From assembly GCA_019752975.1 (NCBI GenBank), contig JAIELM010000247.1:1-5603 (forward strand): a stretch of DNA of 5,603 nt. Reading direction: 5' to 3'. The stretch is from Undibacterium sp. GTDB taxonomy: Bacteria; Pseudomonadota; Gammaproteobacteria; Burkholderiales; Burkholderiaceae_D. The notes beneath the pieces were generated by a model. That model made no database searches and had not been told where the DNA came from. It saw nothing but the letters and a program-made list of their open reading frames with translations. How positions within the stretch are numbered: the stretch's first letter is position 1; each line of letters begins with the position of its first letter. Position numbers and translations under genes: made by a program. Below, in pieces: positions 1 to 5,603 of the stretch.

Positions 1-1
1 G

Positions 2-3000
2 TTGATGTTACCCACGGACAGACCCCGCCCACCAACGGCAAGCTACCAAGGCGCGAGCGTACTGGTACATATTGCTGATCCAATCCGTACACAGTTACAC
101 CGCTTATCTCAGCGAACGAAAAGCAGCTTATTTATGGTGCTCGGTGCGGCCTTTAATGTTTTATTGGCGCGCTATTCCGGTCAGAGTGATATCTGTATTG
201 GTACTCCCATCGCCAATCGTAATCGGGCAGATATTGAAGACTTGATAGGATTCTTTGTGAATACCTTGGTGTTACGCACACAAGTGGATTTGAATCAAAG
301 TTTTGCTAGTTTGTTGGAGCAGGTGAGAAACCATACTCTTGATGCTTACGCGCATCAAGATATACCATTTGACCAAGTGGTCGAAGCCTTACAGCCAGAA
401 CGCAACGCGAGTTACACGCCCTTGTTTCAAGTGATGCTGTTATTGCAAAATGCATCGGTGAAAAAAATAGAACTTCCTAGTGTACAGATTGAACTTATGC
501 CGGACCAGGAAGTGGCGGCTAAATTCGATTTAACCCTAGTATTAGCGGAAGACGAAGATGGCTTACACGCTTGTTTCGATTATGCGACCAGCTTATTCGA
601 TCAAGTGACCATTGAACGAATGGCGCAGCATTTTACCAATCTGCTTGAAGCCATCGTGATCGCTCCAGAATGTCCGGTTGGCGATTTAACGATGTTGAAT
701 CAAAACGAACTTCGACAAATACTGGCAGCATGTGATACGACCAGCCTGTTGCCAAGAGCCCAGCGTTTGTCCGTATCAAGCATGCAGCAATTATTTGAGG
801 CGCAGGTAGTCCGTACACCAGATGCTATCGCTGTGACGCATCAAGGGACGGCGATGAGCTATGCCAGCTTGAATCAACAAGCTAATCAGTTAGCACATTA
901 TTTAAGAAGTGTTGGTGTTGGACCTGATGTGTTGGTCGGTATCTGTGTGAATCGTTGTCACAATATGATAGTTTGCATGTTGGGTGTTTTAAAAGCGGGT
1001 GGTGCCTACGTGCCGCTTGATCCAGCCTATCCATCAGAGCGCATTGCGACCATGTTGATTGATGCTCAACCCAAAGTGCTGTTGACGCAGCGGCATTTGC
1101 TTTCTGGTTTGCCGACGGTGTCAGGAACAAGAGTATTTTGTATCGATCATGATGGCCATAATGAGCATGCTGTGCTCGCTACTTATGCCAGTGATAATCT
1201 AGAAAATATAAGCTTACCTGAGCACTTAGCGTATGTGATCTATACATCAGGATCGACAGGTGTACCTAAAGGTGTGGCGATTCAACATAAGAATGCCTGC
1301 GGCTTTATCGATTGGGCTCTGAATACCTTTGACGGCGCAAGTTTGGCAAAAGTATTGGGATCGACTTCGATATGTTTTGATCTCTCCATCTTCGAGATTT
1401 TTGTACCGTTGAGTCAAGGCGGTTCGGTATGTTTGGTCGAAAATATTCTTGAATTTTCGGAAGATGTGGCAAAGCCACTAGTCACTTTAGTCAATACTGT
1501 GCCTTCAGCAATGGCGGAAGTTCATCGCAATCAAGGTGGCAATCAAGGTGGCAATCAGGATGGCACGAGGGGCTTGCCTAGTTCAGTTAAGGTCATCAAT
1601 CTCGCGGGTGAAGCGTTATCAAATACACTGGTTCAAGAACTCTACCAACAAAGCACGATAGAAAAAATATTTAATCTCTACGGGCCGTCGGAAGATACGA
1701 CTTATTCGACCTTTACATTGGTAGAAAAAGGCGCGAACGCTCCGGTTTCAATCGGTCTACCTATTGCCAATACACGCACCTATATTCTTGATGCGCGTTT
1801 GAATCCAGTACCCGTAGGCGTTGCCGGCGAATTATTTATTGCAGGAGAGGGATTAGCACGGGGTTACTTGAAACGCCCCGAATTAACTGCGGAGAAGTTC
1901 ATCCCCGATCCCTTCGCTATGAGCACAGGCCAGCGCATGTACCGGACTGGTGATTTAGTTCGTTGCCGTGCGGATGGTCATATCGACTATTTGGGACGCA
2001 TCGATCATCAAGTCAAGATCAGGGGATTCCGCATAGAGCTGGGCGAGATTGAATCGGCGCTGCAGAAGCTAGTCAGTGAAGTCGTGGTATTGGCAAGAGA
2101 AGACCGAATTGGTGATAAGCGACTGGCGGCGTATATCGTGGCACATGAAGGGCAAGTGGCCCCTGATGCAGCGCAACTGCGCAGCAGTTTACGAAAAACC
2201 CTGCCCGAGTACATGGTACCTAGCTACTTTATTACACTCGATCAGATGCCGCGTACCTCTAATGGCAAGTTGGATCGTAAGACTTTGCCAGCACCGGATC
2301 GAATATCCGGTAATTTGCTGGACTTGTCTTATGTTGCGCCAAGAACTGTCACTGAAAAACGAATGGCGGATATCTGGGCCGATGTTTTGAAATTGGAAAA
2401 AGTAGGTATTCATGACGACTTCTTTGCCCTAGGCGGGCACTCGCTATTGGCGGTACAACTTGTATCACGTTTGCGTCTAAGTACCTCGATTAACATCGCT
2501 TTGCGCGACCTCTTCGTTTATCCAAGTTTAGGTGCTCTTGCTCACTTTGTAGATACACACAAGCGAGAACAAGGACATTCAAATCTGGTGCCGATTCGAT
2601 TAACCGGAAATTTAGCTCCACTTTTCTTGATTCATCCGATTGGTGGCGAAGTGAAATATGCTTTTGATCTTATGCACCACTTAGATGCCCAATTGCCTGT
2701 GTATGGTTTGGCCGCCAGCGGACTGGTCGCTGGTGAGACCCCTCATTCCAGCATTGTGGCGATGGCTGAGGCCTATTTGCAAGAGATACGCGAGGTACAA
2801 GCGAGTGGACCCTATCAACTTGCGGGTTGGTCGATGGGGGGGATGATTGCCTATGAAATCGCCCACCGTTTGCTAGCTGAGGGAGAGAAGCTTAATTTTG
2901 TTGGCATGATCGATACTGGCAGCAGTCAATTTTTACGTACCCAAATGCAGACCGATGAAATCGTCGGAGGAGAAGAGAGTAGGGCATTGCTTCATTGGCT

Positions 3001-3487
3001 CGCCGATCAACTTCCTGATCTTGTTCCTACCGCTGCTAATGTTGTCGACTATCCTAGACGGGGAGCCTACGAGGAGTTAATGGCGTTGGCTAGTGAGAAC
3101 GACGTAGATTCCATGATCCTCCTATGCCAACGTGAGTCGATTCTGCCGGAATATCTTGATATGGATTTTGTTAAACGTATCGTCGCTTGTTATCAAGCGT
3201 CTGCCAAGGCTTCAGTGGAATATCAAGCACCTTTAATGCCATCGACGTCATCAATGCCCTTGAAGGTAGAGCTGTTTTCAGCGGATCGCAAAGTGACGGA
3301 AGATGTGACCATGGGCTGGGGAGAGTTACTTGGCGATCGCCTACATATCACCGCCATTGGTGGTAGCCATGCCTCAATTGTTTTGCCACCTTATATTGAA
3401 AAATTAGGGAGGGCGATTTCTCAAAAATTGCTTGGTCTAAGACCCACAGAAACGATAGAAACCCATTACGCAGAGCAAGTTGAATAA
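2..3487 (+). CDS. Nonribosomal peptide synthetase, terminal module C(partial)-A-PCP-TE, 5'-truncated by the window
   Basis: This is the last module of a cytoplasmic NRPS; it adds one amino acid and releases the peptide. The frame is open at the left edge. Residue 1 is not a real start, because the protein begins inside a condensation domain whose HHxxxDG motif must lie upstream. Residues 3-10 are the LPTDRPRP motif, 84-92 FFVNTLVLR, 118-123 HQDIPF and 140-144 PLFQV. The adenylation domain spans about 264-770: A2 at 330-343, A3 YTSGSTGVPKG at 414-424, A5 YGPSE at 560-564, A7 YRTGD at 647-651, A8 from G665, and A10 with K756. Specificity residues D460, L461, F464, N498, N533, A535, L559, T567, Y568 and K756 give an alanine-type code (by-eye alignment to GrsA). 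The carrier domain (about 777-850) has GGHS with S814 for phosphopantetheine. The type I thioesterase (about 873-1150) has GWSMGG with S944, plus D971 and H1123. No epimerisation or methylation domain lies in the visible part. The stop is TAA, 37 bases before the P450. Product class is certain; alanine is a strong prediction; cyclisation versus hydrolysis is unknown. Confidence 0.97.
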   Translation: MMLPTDRPRPPTASYQGASVLVHIADPIRTQLHRLSQRTKSSLFMVLGAAFNVLLARYSGQSDICIGTPIANRNRADIEDLIGFFVNTLVLRTQVDLNQSFASLLEQVRNHTLDAYAHQDIPFDQVVEALQPERNASYTPLFQVMLLLQNASVKKIELPSVQIELMPDQEVAAKFDLTLVLAEDEDGLHACFDYATSLFDQVTIERMAQHFTNLLEAIVIAPECPVGDLTMLNQNELRQILAACDTTSLLPRAQRLSVSSMQQLFEAQVVRTPDAIAVTHQGTAMSYASLNQQANQLAHYLRSVGVGPDVLVGICVNRCHNMIVCMLGVLKAGGAYVPLDPAYPSERIATMLIDAQPKVLLTQRHLLSGLPTVSGTRVFCIDHDGHNEHAVLATYASDNLENISLPEHLAYVIYTSGSTGVPKGVAIQHKNACGFIDWALNTFDGASLAKVLGSTSICFDLSIFEIFVPLSQGGSVCLVENILEFSEDVAKPLVTLVNTVPSAMAEVHRNQGGNQGGNQDGTRGLPSSVKVINLAGEALSNTLVQELYQQSTIEKIFNLYGPSEDTTYSTFTLVEKGANAPVSIGLPIANTRTYILDARLNPVPVGVAGELFIAGEGLARGYLKRPELTAEKFIPDPFAMSTGQRMYRTGDLVRCRADGHIDYLGRIDHQVKIRGFRIELGEIESALQKLVSEVVVLAREDRIGDKRLAAYIVAHEGQVAPDAAQLRSSLRKTLPEYMVPSYFITLDQMPRTSNGKLDRKTLPAPDRISGNLLDLSYVAPRTVTEKRMADIWADVLKLEKVGIHDDFFALGGHSLLAVQLVSRLRLSTSINIALRDLFVYPSLGALAHFVDTHKREQGHSNLVPIRLTGNLAPLFLIHPIGGEVKYAFDLMHHLDAQLPVYGLAASGLVAGETPHSSIVAMAEAYLQEIREVQASGPYQLAGWSMGGMIAYEIAHRLLAEGEKLNFVGMIDTGSSQFLRTQMQTDEIVGGEESRALLHWLADQLPDLVPTAANVVDYPRRGAYEELMALASENDVDSMILLCQRESILPEYLDMDFVKRIVACYQASAKASVEYQAPLMPSTSSMPLKVELFSADRKVTEDVTMGWGELLGDRLHITAIGGSHASIVLPPYIEKLGRAISQKLLGLRPTETIETHYAEQVE
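1529..1564 (+). repeat. Three tandem 12-base units encoding NQGG-NQGG-NQDG within the adenylation domain
   Basis: The unit AATCAAGGTGGC occurs twice exactly. A third copy, AATCAGGATGGC, differs at two bases. The repeat is in frame and encodes residues 510-521, between motifs A4 and A5 and just before the strand that carries specificity residues N533 and A535. From family knowledge, this stretch is normally a short variable loop, so a few extra hydrophilic residues should be tolerated. The pattern looks like slippage expansion of a 12-base unit, which preserves the reading frame. Confidence 0.9.
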
Positions 3488-3510
3488 AGTAAATTCGAAT
3501 AATGACATTT

Positions 3511-3515
3511 AGGAG
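3511..3515 (+). promoter_or_regulatory. Ribosome binding site of the P450 gene
   Basis: AGGAG lies 9 bases before the ATG at 3525, within the 37-base gap after the NRPS stop. It decides the start of the P450: the nearby ATG at 3502 is out of frame with it and precedes this site. An independent ribosome binding site in so short a gap fits translation from a shared transcript. Confidence 0.8.
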
Positions 3516-3524
3516 AAAATTTCT

Positions 3525-5012
3525 ATGAACACCACGACCCAAACGCTAGTTTCCACCGCACTTCCGGCGAGTGAGCCAAAAACTGAGCTAAAGTATTCGC
3601 GCATGATTGCTGATTTGCCTGGCCCCAAACCTTGGCCGTATGTAGGAAATCTGTTTCAACTGAAACTCTCAAAAATTCATATCACCATGGAGAAATGGAT
3701 ACGCCAGTTTGGCTCATTGTTTCGTATTGAAGTATTTGGTCGATCTATCTTGGTGGTCTCTGACTATGCAGTTGTGTCAGGGATATTGCGAGAACGCCCG
3801 GGTACTTTTAGACGCAACCAAGTCGGCGTCAATATTATGAAAGAGCTGAAGATCGCTGGGGTTTTTGCAGCAGAAGGTGATGATTGGCGCAAGCAACGTA
3901 AGTTGGTGATGCGTGGTTTGAATGCCGAGGTGGTACGCAATTTTTTCCCTACTTTAGTTCGTATGACGGAACGCCTTATGCTGCGCTGGAAAACCGCAAT
4001 AGAAAATGGAAAGCCAGTGGATGTGCACCGTGACTTGAAGGCCATGTCGCTTGACGTCATCGTGGCCGCCGCGATGGGTTTTGATATCGATGCATTGAAT
4101 CACGATGGTAATCAATTACAGCTAGACATCGACAACCTGTATAGACGACTAGGTAGTCGTATTGCCGCGCATTATCCCTACTGGCGTCGTTTTAAATTAC
4201 CCGTTGATAAAGCGGCGGATAGGTCGGCTGCTGGTGTCGAGAAAGCCGTGTTGGAATTCATTAAGGACACGCGAGAAAAATTGAAACAACACCCTGAGTT
4301 ACTGCAAAAACCAAGCAATATGCTGGAGGCGATGATCGCTGCTATTGAAGATGAAGGTTCCAGTTTTACTGATCAAGAGTTGGTCGGTAACGCCATTACT
4401 AGTGTGGTCGGTGGTGAGGATACTACCGCCAATTCGATTGCTTGGATGATCAATGCGCTGCTCCAGAATCCTGCCGCCGCTGCCAGTCTAGCCGCGGAAG
4501 CCGATGCGGTTCTAGGTGACGAACCGTTGTTGAGAGATTTTGAAAAATTGTCGCAGTTACCCTACCTCGAGGCCAGTCATAATGAAAGTCAAAGACTGAA
4601 AATGGTCGCACCTGTCATTGGCGTCGTCAGTAATATTGACTGCGTAGTTGCTGATATTTTCGTTCCTAAGAATACCATTATCTTCGCCTCGACCGTGGGC
4701 GCTAGTTTTGAAGAAATTCATTTTCCTCAATCAGAAAAATTCTTACCGGAACGCTGGATTTTTGACGAAAAACCAGATGAAGGTGACGATCCCACCCGCA
4801 AACTTTTCCCTTTCGGTACCGGCGCTCGTCTTTGCCCTGGGCGTTTTTTAGCGCTGACCGAAATCAAGATGGTGGTGTCCATGATTATGCATAACTTTGA
4901 ATTGGAGTTTGATAAAAGCGCGCCACCAGTGAGAGATTTGATGAATTTCTTTATGGTCCCCAGCGGCGTACCTGTGCGTCTCAAATTGCGTACAAAAAAA
5001 GTAGGCCAATAG
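3525..5012 (+). CDS. Cytochrome P450, probable peptide-tailoring oxidase
   Basis: This heme-thiolate monooxygenase has 495 residues, complete from ATG to TAG. The N-terminal 30 or so residues are polar, with no membrane anchor or signal peptide, so it should be cytosolic. A proline-rich entry motif (LPGPKPWP) starts near residue 34. The C-helix carries W121 and R125 (WxxxR). The I-helix has GGEDTT at 296-301, with the acid-alcohol pair D299/T300 that supports oxygen activation. The K-helix ExxR motif is E354-S-Q-R357, PERW is at 408-411, and the heme loop FGTGARLCPG has axial ligand C437. Length and motif style resemble class E P450s (CYP102/CYP4-like) more than short bacterial class I enzymes. 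No reductase or ferredoxin is fused or encoded here, so electrons must come from elsewhere. Position between an NRPS and an exporter suggests hydroxylation or another oxidation of the peptide or a building block. Substrate and site of attack cannot be read from the sequence. Odd points: M360 and V391 replace residues usually conserved as Pro and Arg. Confidence 0.97.
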   Translation: MNTTTQTLVSTALPASEPKTELKYSRMIADLPGPKPWPYVGNLFQLKLSKIHITMEKWIRQFGSLFRIEVFGRSILVVSDYAVVSGILRERPGTFRRNQVGVNIMKELKIAGVFAAEGDDWRKQRKLVMRGLNAEVVRNFFPTLVRMTERLMLRWKTAIENGKPVDVHRDLKAMSLDVIVAAAMGFDIDALNHDGNQLQLDIDNLYRRLGSRIAAHYPYWRRFKLPVDKAADRSAAGVEKAVLEFIKDTREKLKQHPELLQKPSNMLEAMIAAIEDEGSSFTDQELVGNAITSVVGGEDTTANSIAWMINALLQNPAAAASLAAEADAVLGDEPLLRDFEKLSQLPYLEASHNESQRLKMVAPVIGVVSNIDCVVADIFVPKNTIIFASTVGASFEEIHFPQSEKFLPERWIFDEKPDEGDDPTRKLFPFGTGARLCPGRFLALTEIKMVVSMIMHNFELEFDKSAPPVRDLMNFFMVPSGVPVRLKLRTKKVGQ

Positions 5013-5057
5013 CTTGATATGGGCTGGCGTTTGATACCGTAGTGATAAAAAATAATT

Positions 5058-5061
5058 GGAG
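5058..5061 (+). promoter_or_regulatory. Ribosome binding site of the MFS transporter gene
   Basis: GGAG lies 8 bases before the GTG at 5070. An in-frame TGA at 5043-5045 with no start codon between it and 5070 leaves this GTG as the first possible start. The site therefore supports a GTG start for the transporter. Confidence 0.75.
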
Positions 5062-5069
5062 TAAAGCTT

Positions 5070-5603
5070 GTGACTAATTTTAAATTCTCTTCATTGCGCC
5101 GCGATGGTAAGGCTGCAATGTCCTTCATTTTGTTGACGGTGCTGATCGACATGATATCTGTAGGGTTGACTGTTCCGGTGTTGGCACCTTTACTGGGAAG
5201 TTTTACGGTATCGACAGAGGATCAGGCATTTTGGTATGGTGTCGTCATTGTGGCTTTTGGTATCGGCAATTTTTTGGCCTCACCTATACTTGGTGGACTG
5301 TCGGATGCCTATGGGCGTAGACCCGTGCTTTTGCTTGGATTTTGCGGACTTGCCTTGAATTTTTTTGCAACGGGTTTTTCCACCTCGCTTTGGATGCTTG
5401 TTGCCGTGCGCTTTGTCGGCGGTGCGATGCAAGCCAATGGTGCGATTGCAAGTGCCTACGTTGCTGATATCACGCCGCCAGAAGACCGAGCGAGACGCTT
5501 TGGCTTACTCGGCGCGATGTTTGGTCTTGGCTTCATCCTTGGCCCAATTATGGGAGGTTTGCTCGGTTCGATTAACTTGCAATTGCCATTTATCGTTGCC
5601 GGT
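5070..5603 (+). CDS. MFS transporter, TetA-like drug/H+ antiporter family, N-terminal part (3' end outside the window)
   Basis: The visible 178 codons run open to the right edge and cover roughly the first five of the usual 12 membrane helices of an inner-membrane proton-driven exporter. Helix 1 (about 16-42) reads like TetA, with D27 matching its helix 1 acidic residue and VPVLAPLL matching MPVLPTLL. MFS motif A ([11 protein letters not shown]) is at 75-85 in the loop after helix 2. R114 begins a motif B-like helix 4 that ends in YVADIT at 130-135. A TetA-like cytoplasmic loop (EDRARRFG) is at 138-145, and motif C (GPIMGG) is at 158-163 in helix 5. The gene follows the P450 by 57 bases and starts at GTG with its own ribosome binding site. 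Context suggests export of the peptide or self-protection. Family resemblance to tetracycline efflux does not show that tetracycline is a substrate; sugar or siderophore transport are less likely alternatives. Confidence 0.93.
   Translation, partial: MTNFKFSSLRRDGKAAMSFILLTVLIDMISVGLTVPVLAPLLGSFTVSTEDQAFWYGVVIVAFGIGNFLASPILGGLSDAYGRRPVLLLGFCGLALNFFATGFSTSLWMLVAVRFVGGAMQANGAIASAYVADITPPEDRARRFGLLGAMFGLGFILGPIMGGLLGSINLQLPFIVAG

Noticed and set aside
2..7. TTG or ATG at the left edge as a true NRPS start
   Set aside because: The protein starts within the middle of a condensation domain at LPTDRPRP, so the coding region must continue upstream; these codons are internal.
2076..2390. Plus-strand open frame of 104 codons inside the NRPS
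   Set aside because: It lies wholly in the adenylation and carrier-domain coding region, in another frame; its translation is rich in Trp and Cys and has no motif.
3233..3259. Met-Pro-Ser-Thr repeat-like stretch in the thioesterase (MPSTSSMP)
   Set aside because: It is a short linker with only partial similarity between halves, too small to call a repeat.
3488..3524. Small inverted repeats in the NRPS-P450 gap (ATTCGAAT at 3493-3500; AGAAA/TTTCT at 3514-3524)
   Set aside because: The stems are only 4-5 bases, AT-rich, and lack a following T-run, so they support neither a terminator nor a translational control hairpin.
3764..4060. Minus-strand open frame of 98 codons inside the P450
   Set aside because: It is antisense to a conserved part of the P450 that includes the C-helix, with no ribosome binding site or family resemblance.
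5013..5069. Possible promoter in the gap before the transporter (TTGATA at 5014-5019 and again at 5031-5036)
   Set aside because: Neither TTGATA has a convincing -10 box at 16-18 bases; the AT-rich run before the start is better explained as spacer around the ribosome binding site.
4727..5152. Minus-strand open frame of 141 codons across the end of the P450, the gap and the transporter start
   Set aside because: It overlaps two strongly supported genes on the other strand, is low-complexity (rich in Ser, Lys and Arg), and shows no recognisable domain. It is a shadow of the P450 frame.

Overview
This window is the downstream part of a nonribosomal peptide biosynthesis locus in a bacterium. 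Three genes lie on the + strand with short gaps and no opposing genes: the last part of a nonribosomal peptide synthetase (NRPS, 2-3487, 5' end outside the window), a complete cytochrome P450 (3525-5012), and the first 178 codons of a TetA-like major facilitator (MFS) transporter (5070 to the right edge). The host is most likely a Gram-negative proteobacterium. Base composition is moderate, by eye a little under half G+C, which argues against Streptomyces-type actinomycetes. Clear purine-rich ribosome binding sites precede the second and third genes. No signal in the window fixes the genus.

Region 1 (2-3487) encodes, in order, the C-terminal half of a condensation domain, an adenylation domain with all usual core motifs, a peptidyl carrier protein and a type I thioesterase. 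It is therefore the last module of an assembly line. The ten specificity positions, aligned by eye to GrsA, read D-L-F-N-N-A-L-T-Y-K, which I recognise as a known alanine code, so the last residue added is predicted to be alanine. The thioesterase has an intact Ser/Asp/His triad and should release the product as a macrocycle or free acid. A 12-base unit repeated three times (1529-1564) encodes an NQGG-type loop between motifs A4 and A5.

Region 2 (3525-5012) is a soluble, full-length P450 of about 495 residues with the class E (CYP102/CYP4-like) motif layout. It follows the NRPS by 37 bases and is probably a tailoring oxidase for the peptide or a precursor. Two positions near the ExxR and PERF motifs that are usually conserved are substituted.

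Region 3 (5070-5603) is the N-terminal part of an MFS drug/H+ antiporter-type exporter that starts at GTG. It probably exports the product or protects the producer. The working model is one co-transcribed unit: assembly and release, then oxidation, then export. No promoter, terminator, RNA gene, insertion sequence or CRISPR array was found.
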